64,000 nucleotides of DNA from Profundibacter sp033851955 (lineage in GTDB: Bacteria > Pseudomonadota > Alphaproteobacteria > Rhodobacterales > Rhodobacteraceae). Made by a program: the position numbers and the translations under genes. Shown one piece after another: positions 1 to 7,913 of this stretch (positions are counted from its first letter, which is position 1; each line of letters begins with the position of its first letter). The notes beneath the pieces are model-generated. The model was given only the letters and a program-made list of their open reading frames with translations. It ran no database searches and had not been told where the DNA came from. The stretch spans positions 73,301-137,300 of the forward strand of contig JAWSVK010000013.1 of the NCBI GenBank assembly GCA_033851955.1, in the 5' to 3' direction.

Positions 1-2
1 CC

Positions 3-377
3 TTAAGATTTCTTGGGCTTGTAGTTGGTGTTTTCGGCGATACGTGCCGATTTACCACGACGTTCGCGCAGATAGTACAGTTTCGCGCGACGGACACGGC
101 CGCGGCGGATCACTGTGATGCTGTCGATGTTGGTCGAATGCAGTGGGAACACACGTTCCACGCCTTCACCAAAGGAGATCTTGCGCACAGTAAAGGCTGC
201 AGCGATACCGGCGCCACCTTTACGGGCAATGCAGACACCCTCATAATTCTGAACCCGCGAGCGTGTGCCCTCGGTCACTTTGTACCCAACGCGCAGTGTG
301 TCACCGGCCTTGAAGTCTGGAATTTCTTTGCCAAGAGCAGCAATCTGCTCGGCTTCGAGTTGTGCGATCAGGTTCAT
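3..377 (-). CDS. rplS: 50S ribosomal protein L19
   Basis: This 124-aa protein is L19, a large-subunit protein at the 30S-50S interface. It begins MNLIAQLEAEQ and carries the family signatures FKAGDTLRVGYKVTEG and the basic tail VRRAKLYYLRERRGKSARI. An open frame continues 33 codons upstream, but the ATG at 377 follows an AAGGAG Shine-Dalgarno (SD) site and gives the normal family length, so I chose it. It is the last gene of the minus-strand ffh-rpsP-rimM-trmD-rplS run, 55 nt after trmD, and is probably co-transcribed with it. The stop codon lies two bases from the window edge, so no terminator can be seen. Confidence 0.97.
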   Translation of the reverse strand: MNLIAQLEAEQIAALGKEIPDFKAGDTLRVGYKVTEGTRSRVQNYEGVCIARKGGAGIAAAFTVRKISFGEGVERVFPLHSTNIDSITVIRRGRVRRAKLYYLRERRGKSARIAENTNYKPKKS

Positions 378-432
378 CTGAAACGCTCCTTTATAAATAT
401 ACACGGTTTGCCCGCGACGTGTTGGTGCGGCC

Positions 433-1278
433 TCAGAGCTCTCGGTCTTCATTCGGGTCCCTATCGTGGTCTTCACAATAAGCCCGCCAGAGATCAGGTC
501 GGCGTTTTTTAGTCAGCCTTTCGGCCATAACCTGTCGCCAGTTGGATATATTCGCGTGATGGCCGGACAGAAGCATTTCCGGTATCGTGCGACCCTTCCA
601 AACGGCAGGCCTCGTGTATTGTGGGTGTTCCAGTAACCCGTCCGAAAACGATTCGTCCTCGGTGGATTCCTGATTGCCCAGAACGCGCGGTATAAGACGG
701 ACGGTGGCATCAATCAAGGCCTGTGCTGCGATCTCGCCGCCTGTCAGGACGAAATCGCCCAAACTGACCTCTTCAATGTCGTATTCTTCGATCACGCGCT
801 CGTCTACGCCCTCAAATCGGCCACAAAGTAGGGTCATGCCCTCGCCCTCTGCGAATCGCTGCATCATGGCTTGGGTCATTGGTTTGCCGCGTGGTGATAG
901 GTAAATGACGGGCCATTTGGCGCGGTCGGTTGGGGTGGCTTGCTGGGCAGTTTCCAGCGCCTTGCCGACCACATCGGCGCGCAGAACCATCCCAGCGCCG
1001 CCGCCCGAAGGGGTGTCGTCAACATTGCGGTGCTTGCCCTCGCCAAACGGGCGCAGGTCAATGGTGTCGAGCTGCCATAGACCCTCTTGCAGGGCTTTAC
1101 CGGTTAGCGATTCGCCCAACACACCAGGAAATGCACCGGGAAACAGGGTGACGATTTTCACCCGCCACGCGTTTTTCAATTGCGGAGATTCCCCCATCAG
1201 GTCACGCGGCTGCATGGTGGCCGAAATGGTCTTACGGCCATGCGATTTGGTCAGCGGGGATTTGGTTGGCTTGCTCAT
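433..1278 (-). CDS. trmD: tRNA (guanine-N1)-methyltransferase TrmD
   Basis: TrmD methylates G37 of tRNAs using S-adenosylmethionine, which prevents +1 frameshifting. The protein is 281 aa. The catalytic SPOUT domain starts near residue 38 (WRVKIVTLFPGAFPG) and includes RPFGEGKHRNVDDTPSGGGAGM and, in the trefoil-knot region, LLCGRFEGVDERVIEEYDIEEVSLGDFVLTGGE (each quoted only as a family landmark). About 37 residues precede the usual start, with a SHGR...TMQPRDLM segment that I recall from other Rhodobacterales TrmD proteins, so I kept the long start; a start at 1197 is possible. It lies between a sulfotransferase-like gene and rplS. Confidence 0.95.
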   Translation of the reverse strand: MSKPTKSPLTKSHGRKTISATMQPRDLMGESPQLKNAWRVKIVTLFPGAFPGVLGESLTGKALQEGLWQLDTIDLRPFGEGKHRNVDDTPSGGGAGMVLRADVVGKALETAQQATPTDRAKWPVIYLSPRGKPMTQAMMQRFAEGEGMTLLCGRFEGVDERVIEEYDIEEVSLGDFVLTGGEIAAQALIDATVRLIPRVLGNQESTEDESFSDGLLEHPQYTRPAVWKGRTIPEMLLSGHHANISNWRQVMAERLTKKRRPDLWRAYCEDHDRDPNEDREL

Positions 1279-1287
1279 AGGCTGGCT

Positions 1288-2085
1288 CTAATCCAATTTT
1301 GCGGTTTGTTCCAGCAGCTCTTCTTTGCGCGTGCTCAGGGCGGTGGGGCCAAGGTCTGATCGGTTCAGTTTCAGGAACTCTTTGATCAGCTCGTGCTGTG
1401 GCATGACATTTTTGGCAGGGATGGTTTGCAGCGCGTCACGTGATTGTTGTGGCAGATCCAACAGATCAATCAGGGGGGTGGCTGGGCCAAATTGCTGATC
1501 GCTGGTTTGTTCCAGCGGTTGGCTGGTCACCGGATAGGCGACGATGTTTTGGACTTGGCGCACGGTTTCGTTCAGATCGCAGGTCGGCGCAAGGCTCGCT
1601 GCGAAGTCGTTGAAATTTTGCGTCAGGCGGGTTTTATACACATTATACCACCAGATGCTGCGCAGCCATTTTTCCTCTGAGCGGGTGGAAAAATGAAACG
1701 CCATGTCGGGATTTGGATCGATGACATCCTCAACGCATTCCACCACGGCTTGCATCAATCTGGGGCAGGCGGCATAGCCCTCGACGAGATCGTTTCGCCC
1801 GGGCATCATGCCCGCCAGGTTTTCGGCGCTGATGATCACGCCGCGCCCACCGCCCAAATTGAGCGTCTTCAGGAAGGCTTTGAAACGAAAGCAAAATTCC
1901 TCTAGCGCGACTTGCCCTGCACCTGTGGAGTAGGCTTGGCCAAATTGCAAAGGATCGCGAATGCGGTGTTGGTTGACGATGGCATGATGCGGCCAAATAT
2001 GGGGGCCGTTGTGCGTCAAAAATTGCTGTGCCGTGGTGGTTCCGGTTTTGTGGAACCCAGCGTGGATGATGACGCGGGTGGGCAA
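1288..2085 (-). CDS. sulfotransferase-like P-loop protein in the rimM-trmD operon
   Basis: This 265-aa protein opens with VIIHAGFHKTGTTTAQQFL, the P-loop-like 5'-phosphosulfate loop of PAPS-dependent sulfotransferases in which HKTGTT holds the 5' phosphosulfate. The rest is weakly conserved and I cannot identify a 3'-phosphate-binding motif with certainty. The start is TTG at 2085, only one base after the rimM stop, with an AGGGGG SD overlapping the end of rimM, so translational coupling is likely. It ends 9 nt before trmD. Acceptor and role are unknown; the position inside a ribosome-maturation operon may reflect only co-expression. Confidence 0.7.
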   Translation of the reverse strand: MPTRVIIHAGFHKTGTTTAQQFLTHNGPHIWPHHAIVNQHRIRDPLQFGQAYSTGAGQVALEEFCFRFKAFLKTLNLGGGRGVIISAENLAGMMPGRNDLVEGYAACPRLMQAVVECVEDVIDPNPDMAFHFSTRSEEKWLRSIWWYNVYKTRLTQNFNDFAASLAPTCDLNETVRQVQNIVAYPVTSQPLEQTSDQQFGPATPLIDLLDLPQQSRDALQTIPAKNVMPQHELIKEFLKLNRSDLGPTALSTRKEELLEQTAKLD

Positions 2086-2086
2086 G

Positions 2087-2596
2087 TTACAATGCCCCCT
2101 CGGGTGGGTCAGCTATGATGCGGCCACTGGCCAGGTCGACGGTTGGGATCACCTCGTTGGTGAAGGGCAAAAGGACGGTTGCGCTGCTGCCCTCTAGCAT
2201 GATTTCCAACAGGTCACTTGCCCCATGGTTTTGCACGTCATGAACCTTGCCTAGGACCGTGCCGCCGGTGTCGAGCACTGTTAGGCCGATCAAGTCGGTG
2301 TGGTAAAATTCATCGTCGGGCAGGGCGGGCAATTGGGCGCGCTGCGCGAACAGACGGATGCCTTTCAGGGTGTCAGCCTCTTCTTTGTTATTGATGCCTA
2401 TCACTTTGACAACTAACGCATTTTTGATGCTTCGGGATAGGGAGATCGCAAAGCTGCGCTTGCCATCTTCAGTGGTCAGGGGCGAGTAATCGGCAATGGC
2501 TTCGGGGTCGGCGCAGAAGCTTTTCAACCGGACTTCGCCAGTGACGCCGTAAGAGCCGGAAAAAGCCCCGACACAGATGTGATCCTTATCGCTCAT
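2087..2596 (-). CDS. rimM: ribosome maturation factor RimM
   Basis: RimM binds ribosomal protein S19 and helps mature the 30S head. The 169-aa sequence shows the N-terminal RimM barrel (CVGAFSGSYGVTGEVRLKSF) and a C-terminal PRC-barrel (DEFYHTDLIGLTVLDTGG, then LLPFTNEVIPTVDLASGRI). Length is typical. It starts immediately after the bluB stop (2597) and ends one base before the next gene, so it is embedded in a tightly packed operon between rpsP and trmD, the conserved bacterial order interrupted here by bluB and a sulfotransferase-like gene. Confidence 0.95.
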   Translation of the reverse strand: MSDKDHICVGAFSGSYGVTGEVRLKSFCADPEAIADYSPLTTEDGKRSFAISLSRSIKNALVVKVIGINNKEEADTLKGIRLFAQRAQLPALPDDEFYHTDLIGLTVLDTGGTVLGKVHDVQNHGASDLLEIMLEGSSATVLLPFTNEVIPTVDLASGRIIADPPEGAL

Positions 2597-3226
2597 TCAG
2601 CGTTCCAATATGTCCAGTGTCGTGCTGCGGGTTTCCCAGCCGACTTGTTGCAATTCTGGTGTGGTTTTTACATCGTCTGGCCAGCCAACGCAAAGGTAAG
2701 CGATCAAAGACCAACCTGTAGGCACGTCTAAATCACGGCTCAATTGGTCCGGATCAAGGATCGAAACCCAGCCAACGCCGAGCCCCTCGGTGCGGGCGGC
2801 CAGCCAGAATTGAGTGATCGCAGCCACCACCGAATAGCGCCGCATTTCTGGCATCGTGGCCGCGCCCAACCCTTGGCCTTTGGGTGTTTCATCGTCGCAA
2901 TAGATCGCCAGATGAACGGGCGCTTCGCGCATGCCGCTTAGTTTAAGTCCCGAATATAATTCAGCTTTTTGGCCGGAATAGCCTTTTAGGGCATCGGCAT
3001 TTGCGGTTTCGAAATTCGTGACAGCGTTATCTCGGGATTTTTGGGAATTGACGCGAATGATCCGCCAAGGTTCTGACAGACCGACCGAGGGTGCCAAGTT
3101 GAACGTCGATAAACAACGCTCAACAATGGCACCCTCAACAGGGTCGCTGCGAAAGCGGCGCACGTCACGCCGCCAGCGCAATAGTTGGGTGAACTCTTGC
3201 CGAAACTGATCTGAAAAATCAGTCAT
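2597..3226 (-). CDS. bluB: 5,6-dimethylbenzimidazole synthase (BluB)
   Basis: BluB is a nitroreductase-fold flavoprotein that cannibalises reduced FMN with oxygen to make 5,6-dimethylbenzimidazole, the lower ligand of vitamin B12. The 209-aa protein has the BluB landmarks RRDVRRFRSDPV near residue 18, NLAPSVGLSEPWRIIRV, YCDDE, a central ATMPEMRRYSVVAAI helix and LGVGWVSILDP. It differs from generic nitroreductases by the GLSEPWR and GVGWVSIL signatures. It abuts rimM with no gap and lies 21 nt after rpsP. No other cobalamin gene is nearby, so its location in a ribosomal operon is unusual. Confidence 0.88.
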   Translation of the reverse strand: MTDFSDQFRQEFTQLLRWRRDVRRFRSDPVEGAIVERCLSTFNLAPSVGLSEPWRIIRVNSQKSRDNAVTNFETANADALKGYSGQKAELYSGLKLSGMREAPVHLAIYCDDETPKGQGLGAATMPEMRRYSVVAAITQFWLAARTEGLGVGWVSILDPDQLSRDLDVPTGWSLIAYLCVGWPDDVKTTPELQQVGWETRSTTLDILER

Positions 3227-3247
3227 GGGTTAAGTCCAAACGGCTGA

Positions 3248-3643
3248 TTACTCAGCAGCTTTTTCTTCTGCAGCAGCTTCTTCAACGGGTGCTTCTTCAA
3301 CAGGTGCAGCAGCTTTTTCAGCTTTCTCTTGCGCACGAGCAACAGCTTTGTCGCCAGGTGTGCCTTTTTTCGGGTTGGCGCGGGTCTTTTTCTCAAGGAT
3401 TCCAGCGGCTTCCAAGAAGCGAGAGATACGGTCTGTAGGCTGAGCGCCCTCAGACAGCCAATGTTTGATGCGGTCCACATCCATTTTCACGCGCTCTTCG
3501 GAATCTTTGGCGAGCAGTGGGTTATATGTGCCCAGACGCTCAATATAACGACCATCGCGCGGCATGCGGCTGTCGGCAGCAACGATGCGATAAAATGGAC
3601 GTTTTTTGGAACCGCCGCGGGCGAGTCTGATTTTCATAGCCAT
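3248..3643 (-). CDS. rpsP: 30S ribosomal protein S16
   Basis: S16 is an early-assembling 30S subunit protein. The first 80 or so residues are canonical (MAMKIRLARGGSKKRPFYRI, then DGRYIERLGTYNPL and RIKHWLSEGAQPTDRISRFL). The 131-aa length exceeds the usual 80-90 because of a C-terminal tail from about residue 95 made almost entirely of Ala, Glu and Lys with repeated VEEA/AEE units, a low-complexity extension seen in some alphaproteobacteria. The gene is followed by bluB after 21 nt and preceded by chorismate mutase with a 69-nt gap that may carry a promoter. Confidence 0.96.
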   Translation of the reverse strand: MAMKIRLARGGSKKRPFYRIVAADSRMPRDGRYIERLGTYNPLLAKDSEERVKMDVDRIKHWLSEGAQPTDRISRFLEAAGILEKKTRANPKKGTPGDKAVARAQEKAEKAAAPVEEAPVEEAAAEEKAAE

Positions 3644-3712
3644 GAGTAGTATCTCCTATTTTTCAGTTAATTGAAGGGCTTAGCGCCCCGTCATTCTTGA
3701 TGGGTTTTGAAC

Positions 3713-4018
3713 CTATGGTTCGCTGTCTTGATGTTTCTTATGGTGATTGATGACTTCCTGAATGATGAAATTCAGAAATTGTTTGGCGAATTTCGGGTCG
3801 AGGTTGGCTTTGTCGGCCAGCTCCTCAAGTCGTGCGATTTGGCTGGCTTCGCGGGTCGGATCGGACGCGGGCAGATCATGCTCGGCCTTCAACTTGCCCA
3901 CGGCTTGGGTGTGTTTGAAGCGCTCACCAAGGGTGTAAACGAGGATCGAATCCAGCCGATCAATGCTCTCGCGATGCTCTTTGAGCAGCTCGGCGGCGCG
4001 GATGACAGGATCAGTCAT
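3713..4018 (-). CDS. chorismate mutase, AroQ type
   Basis: This 101-aa all-helical protein matches single-domain AroQ chorismate mutases, which convert chorismate to prephenate for Phe/Tyr synthesis. Visible signatures are the first helix LLKEHRESIDRLDSILVYTLGERF, the TQAVGKLKAEHDLPASDPTREA segment with the conserved Lys and the DPxRE loop, and a final helix FLNFIIQEVINHHKK (listed as landmarks). The start at 4018 has a GGAGG SD. It lies between a GNAT acetyltransferase and rpsP on the same strand. There is no signal peptide, so it is cytoplasmic. Confidence 0.9.
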   Translation of the reverse strand: MTDPVIRAAELLKEHRESIDRLDSILVYTLGERFKHTQAVGKLKAEHDLPASDPTREASQIARLEELADKANLDPKFAKQFLNFIIQEVINHHKKHQDSEP

Positions 4019-4081
4019 GACGGCCTCCGGCCAGTACGTTTATCTGTACGTTTTGTACAAAAGTGGGGGGGAAATGTACAA

Positions 4082-4609
4082 TCATGACAAGGCCTCCACA
4101 GCTGGATGGCGGTAGACGACAACAGGAGTGTCGATGTCGGGACGATCAGCGTTGTCATCGACTGCGGCGCCGAGTCGTTCGGCCAGAGCGATTGAACGCG
4201 TGTTCTCAGTGACGATATAACTGACCTGAGTTTTCCATCCCAAAGTCTGGTAAGCAAAGTTACGGGCTGCGATAGTCGCCTCATAGGCATAGCCCTTGCC
4301 TTCGTGTTTCTCATCCCAAATTTGCCAGCCCAACTCGCGCTCGGCCCAGCCAACGGGGAAATAGTGGCCAACCTTGCCGACGGCGGCCTTGGTCAGTTTG
4401 TCTGTGACAATCCACATTCCAAAACCACGCATATGCCAGTGCCCCAACATAAAGGTTAGTGAATGCCACGCGCCACCAAGGGGCTTTGGCCCACCAACGA
4501 AATGCGAACGATCTGAAGCAAGGAATGCAGCTTGCGCCTCAAGGTCTCCGTTTTCGGGCGCACGCATAATCAGGCGCTCTGTTTCAAGGATGGGAACAGC
4601 GAAACTCAT
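4082..4609 (-). CDS. GNAT-family acetyltransferase (RimJ/RimL-like)
   Basis: The 175-aa protein begins VPILETERLIMRAP, the usual opening of RimJ/RimL-type GNAT acetyltransferases. Other landmarks are KAAVGKVGHYFPVGWAEREL (strand beta-4 region), WQIWDEKHEGKGYAYEA with the acetyl-CoA-binding glycine turn, and VTENTRSIALAERLGA with the catalytic-helix Asn. The substrate cannot be told from sequence; these enzymes acetylate protein N-termini or small molecules. Its ATG overlaps the ffh stop by 4 nt (ATGA), so translational coupling to ffh is likely. Confidence 0.88.
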   Translation of the reverse strand: MSFAVPILETERLIMRAPENGDLEAQAAFLASDRSHFVGGPKPLGGAWHSLTFMLGHWHMRGFGMWIVTDKLTKAAVGKVGHYFPVGWAERELGWQIWDEKHEGKGYAYEATIAARNFAYQTLGWKTQVSYIVTENTRSIALAERLGAAVDDNADRPDIDTPVVVYRHPAVEALS

Positions 4610-6096
4610 TTCTTTTTCCCAAACCCAGACAGGCCGGGGGGCAAGGCTGCGCCGCCGCCAAGGCCGCCGCCCATTTGTTTGGCGGCCGCTTCCATGGCTT
4701 TGGGGTCCATGTTGGCCAATTCGCCAGCCATGCCGTGGCCGCCTTTGCCAAACATGCCGCCCATGGCTTTTTTCAACATGCCGCCTTTGCCCATTTTGCC
4801 CATCTTTTTCATCATGTCGGCCATCTGGCGGTGCATCTTCATCAGTTTGTTCAGCTCGGACACTTCTAGGCCAGCGCCTTTGGCGATGCGCTTTTTGCGC
4901 GAGGCTTGCAGCAATTTTGGATTGGCGCGTTCGCGTTTGGTCATGGATTGGATCAAAGCGACCTGACGGCGGATAATGCTGTCATCAAAACCGGCCGCTT
5001 CGACCTGTTTTTTCATTTTACCCATGCCGGGCATCATGCCCATGATGCCTTCCATGCCGCCCATTTTTTGCATCTGTTCCAGTTGTTGTTTCAGATCGTT
5101 CATATTGAACTGACCCTTTTGGAACCGTTTCATCATGCGTTCGGCTTGTTCGGCCTCGATGGTTTCTTGGGCCTTTTCGACCAGGGAAACGATGTCCCCC
5201 ATGCCAAGGATACGGCCCGCCACACGTTCTGGGTGGAATTCCTCGAGCGCGTCCATCTTTTCACCAAGTCCGACGAATTTGATCGGCTTGCCGGTGACGG
5301 CGCGCATCGAGAGCGCTGCACCACCGCGGCCGTCGCCATCCATGCGGGTCAGGACCACGCCGGATACGCCGACTTTTTCGTCGAATTCTTTGGCCACGTT
5401 GACCGCGTCTTGGCCCGTTAGCCCGTCAACCACCAGCAGTGTTTCGCGCGGCTTGGCCACGTCGCGCACCGATTGGACTTCGTCCATCAACACTTCGTCG
5501 ATGTGGAGGCGGCCTGCGGTGTCGAGCATATAGACGTCGTAACCGCCCATCATTGCCTGTTGTTTGGCACGTTTGGCGATGTCGACGGCGGATTGGCCTT
5601 TGACGATTGGCAGGGTGTCAACGCCGATTTGCTTGCCTAAAATGGCCAGCTGTTCTTGGGCGGCAGGACGCTGCACATCCAAGGATGCCATCAGCACGCG
5701 TTTGCCGTTTTTCTCGGTCAGACGTTTGGCCAGTTTGGCGGTGGTGGTGGTTTTACCCGAACCCTGCAGGCCGACCATCAGGATCGGCGCGGGCGCGTTG
5801 TCGATTTTTAATTCGCCAGCATTATCGTTGTCACCGGCCAGCACATGCACCAATTCGTCATGCACGATTTTGACGACTTGCTGACCGGGTGTGATGGATT
5901 TGGTGACGGATTGACCCGCGGCTTTTTCGGAAATCGCTTTGATGAAATCACGGGCAACTGGCAGGGAAACATCGGCCTCGAGCAGGGCCACGCGGACCTC
6001 GCGCAGCGCTGTTTTGATGTCGTCTTCTGAAAGGGCGCCCTGTTTGGACAGTCGATCAAAGACACCACCAAGGCGTTCGGATAGATTTTCAAACAT
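4606..6096 (-). CDS. ffh: signal recognition particle protein Ffh
   Basis: Ffh is the SRP54 GTPase that, with 4.5S RNA, delivers nascent membrane proteins to FtsY. The 496-aa protein shows the N helical bundle (1-90), the G domain with GLQGSGKTTTTAKLA, DTAGR and TRMDGD, and from about residue 300 the methionine-rich M domain with many Met-Gly-Lys repeats. I prefer the ATG at 6096 (MFENLSERLG), 7 nt after an AAGGAG SD, over the GTG immediately upstream at 6099. The 5' leader carries a strong hairpin (6162-6191). The stop overlaps the downstream acetyltransferase start. Confidence 0.97.
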   Translation of the reverse strand: MFENLSERLGGVFDRLSKQGALSEDDIKTALREVRVALLEADVSLPVARDFIKAISEKAAGQSVTKSITPGQQVVKIVHDELVHVLAGDNDNAGELKIDNAPAPILMVGLQGSGKTTTTAKLAKRLTEKNGKRVLMASLDVQRPAAQEQLAILGKQIGVDTLPIVKGQSAVDIAKRAKQQAMMGGYDVYMLDTAGRLHIDEVLMDEVQSVRDVAKPRETLLVVDGLTGQDAVNVAKEFDEKVGVSGVVLTRMDGDGRGGAALSMRAVTGKPIKFVGLGEKMDALEEFHPERVAGRILGMGDIVSLVEKAQETIEAEQAERMMKRFQKGQFNMNDLKQQLEQMQKMGGMEGIMGMMPGMGKMKKQVEAAGFDDSIIRRQVALIQSMTKRERANPKLLQASRKKRIAKGAGLEVSELNKLMKMHRQMADMMKKMGKMGKGGMLKKAMGGMFGKGGHGMAGELANMDPKAMEAAAKQMGGGLGGGAALPPGLSGFGKKK

Positions 6097-6161
6097 CACA
6101 TGGCTCCTTCGCCGTTAATACCTGCCCCATCATGTAAGATGGAACGCCCAAATGCCAATCA

Positions 6162-6191
6162 CCCCCGTGGGCGAAACCTCGCTGACGGGGG
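6162..6191 (-). promoter_or_regulatory. hairpin in the ffh 5' leader
   Basis: On the minus strand, 66 to 95 nt before the ffh ATG, a 30-nt segment folds into a seven-pair GC-rich stem (CCCCCGT with ACGGGGG), a two-base internal loop and a second stem GCGA/TCGC closed by the loop AACC. It is not followed by a T-run in the ffh direction, so it is not an obvious terminator. A second inverted repeat, CCGGAAG-N9-CTTCCGG at 6214-6236, sits upstream and may be the end of the azoreductase transcript. It lacks the conserved SRP RNA tetraloop region, so it is not ffs. Confidence 0.5.
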
Positions 6192-6341
6192 GCGATCCCT
6201 ACCTATGCAGGGACCGGAAGTTTAATGGACTTCCGGATACAGGGGTGGATTTAGGCCGATGTGGAGCAGGAGTCAAGCACAGCTCGCGGGAAAGACTGGC
6301 TGACCCGCGTTGCGTTGCAATGAGGTCAGCCAAGGTGTGTG

Positions 6342-6923
6342 TTAGGCCGCCAGCGCTGCAATCTGGTTGTGCGCCGTGGCGAGGGCGGTATCGGCGTCTG
6401 CCATCAGGGCATCGGCGGTGATGAAGGTCACATCCGTGATGCCGACAAAGCCCAGAATGTGACGGATGTATCCGGTGGCAAAGTCGATGTCGCTGCCAGC
6501 CTTGGTGCCGCCAGAGCCGATTGCGATGATGGCACGTTTTCCGGTCAGCAGCCCGACGGGGCCTGTCTCGGTATAGTGAAAGGTTTGACCAACGCGTGCG
6601 ATTTGATCGATCCAAGCCTTAAAGCCTGTGGGCACGGTGAAGTTGTAGATTGGCAGGCCCAAAAGTAGTATGTCGGCTGATTTCACTTCGTCGATCAAGC
6701 TGTCTGAAAAGGCGAGCGCGGTGTTTTGCGCGTCATTGCGGGCCTCGGCCGGTGTGAAGTTGGCGCCGACCCAAGTCTCGTCAATCAAGGGCAGGCCTTG
6801 GGACAGATCACGGGTGGTGACGTTGGCGTCTGGGAAGCGGGCCGCGATGCGGTCCAACAGGTCGCGGGTGATTGAATCTGTGTGGCGTAATGATGCGTCG
6901 ATGCGCAGAATGTGGTTGGTCAT
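6342..6923 (-). CDS. azoR: FMN-dependent NADH-azoreductase
   Basis: The 193-aa flavodoxin-like protein matches AzoR/NQO-type reductases that use FMN and NADH to reduce quinones or azo compounds. Landmarks are ILRIDASLRHTDSITRDL (FMN phosphate loop), LLLGLPIYNFTVPTGFKAWIDQI and the RVGQTFHYTETGPVGLLTGKRAI segment. It is divergently transcribed from a LysR regulator at 7038, the usual arrangement for a regulated detoxification reductase. Intergenic direct repeats (6996-7031) probably bind that regulator. Confidence 0.9.
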   Translation of the reverse strand: MTNHILRIDASLRHTDSITRDLLDRIAARFPDANVTTRDLSQGLPLIDETWVGANFTPAEARNDAQNTALAFSDSLIDEVKSADILLLGLPIYNFTVPTGFKAWIDQIARVGQTFHYTETGPVGLLTGKRAIIAIGSGGTKAGSDIDFATGYIRHILGFVGITDVTFITADALMADADTALATAHNQIAALAA

Positions 6924-6981
6924 GTTGTTTTCCTTTTAGGGTTGGCTTGGATATAAAATGACCTTTGCAATTGTGAACGCA

Positions 6982-7031
6982 ATATGTGATTACGAACATA
7001 TAGTGTTGGAAAATGCACATATAGGGTTGGA
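6982..7031. promoter_or_regulatory. azoR-lysR divergent control region
   Basis: The 114-bp divergent spacer contains two copies of ACATATAGnGTTGGA at 6996-7010 and 7017-7031, start-to-start 21 bp, two helical turns. The left copy also forms a dyad ATATGT-N8-ACATAT (6982-7001). Tandem or dyad sites spaced by whole helical turns are typical for LysR-type regulators, so this is the likely binding region for the product of the gene at 7038. The second copy runs into that gene's SD region, which would allow autorepression. Confidence 0.55.
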
Positions 7032-7037
7032 GCGATT

Positions 7038-7913
7038 ATGGACAGTTGGGATGAAATTCGCACCGCGTATCATGTGGCGCGCGCAGGCACGGTCAGCGGG
7101 GCGGCGCAGGTTTTGGGCGTGCATCATGCCACTGTGATCCGGCATATTGATGCACTGGAAGAGCAGATGGGGGTGCGTCTGTTTCAACGTCATGCGCGGG
7201 GTTATACCCCGACCGAAGCGGGGGCCGATCTGTTGCGGGTGGCGCAGGCGACGGATGATCAATTTTCGCAGTTGGCCGGACGCATTCGCGGGCAAGGCGA
7301 TACGGTGACGGGGGATTTGGTGGTCACGTCGCTGGCAAGTTTTTCACATGTGATGACGCCAATTCTGGTGCGGTTCCAGCGCGCGCACCCAGAGCTTTCG
7401 GTGCGGTATTTAACGGGATCGCGGCTGTTTCGTCTGGAATACGGCGAGGCGCATGTCGCCATGCGGGCTGGATCACCACCGGATCAACCCGACAATGTTG
7501 TGCAGAAATTTTCGACCGAAAATATCGCTCTTTATGGGTCGAAAGACTACATCGCGTTGAACGGGATGCCCAATAATGAGGAAGATTTGAAGACCCACCG
7601 GTTTATCAGCTACGATCAGCTGCAATTGCGTGCGCCTTTTTACAAATGGCTAAAAGAAAACATTCCCTCAGAACGTGTGACGTTCAAGGTTGCGGATGAC
7701 AATTCTTTGCACGAGGCAATTTTAGCGGGTGCGGGACTTGGATTTATGTTGGAGCGAATGGCTTGCTGTGATCCAAATCTGGTACAGGTGCTGCCACCGC
7801 GGCCTGAATGGGCGTCGGCATTGTGGCTGGTGACGCATGTGGATTTACATCGCACCGCCAAAGTGCAGACCTTTTTGACGTTTCTAAAGGCTGAAATGGC
7901 GACTTCATCATGA
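7038..7913 (+). CDS. LysR-family transcriptional regulator
   Basis: The 291-aa protein has the LysR N-terminal winged helix (residues 1-60: WDEIRTAYHVARAGTVSGAA, LGVHHATVIRHIDALEEQMG, LFQRHARGYTPTEAG) followed by a substrate-binding domain. The variant HHATVIRHI recognition helix, in place of the common SQPAVSxQI, is seen in a LysR subgroup. It is divergent from the azoreductase and overlaps the next gene by 4 nt (ATGA), so it probably controls azoR and itself and is co-transcribed with the DMT transporter. The effector is unknown. Confidence 0.92.
   Translation: MDSWDEIRTAYHVARAGTVSGAAQVLGVHHATVIRHIDALEEQMGVRLFQRHARGYTPTEAGADLLRVAQATDDQFSQLAGRIRGQGDTVTGDLVVTSLASFSHVMTPILVRFQRAHPELSVRYLTGSRLFRLEYGEAHVAMRAGSPPDQPDNVVQKFSTENIALYGSKDYIALNGMPNNEEDLKTHRFISYDQLQLRAPFYKWLKENIPSERVTFKVADDNSLHEAILAGAGLGFMLERMACCDPNLVQVLPPRPEWASALWLVTHVDLHRTAKVQTFLTFLKAEMATSS

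Noticed and set aside
6120..6341. Possible 4.5S SRP RNA in the gap beside ffh
   Set aside because: The gap contains hairpins but not the conserved GGAAGCAGCC-type tetraloop region of SRP RNA, and the stems are separate rather than one long arm.
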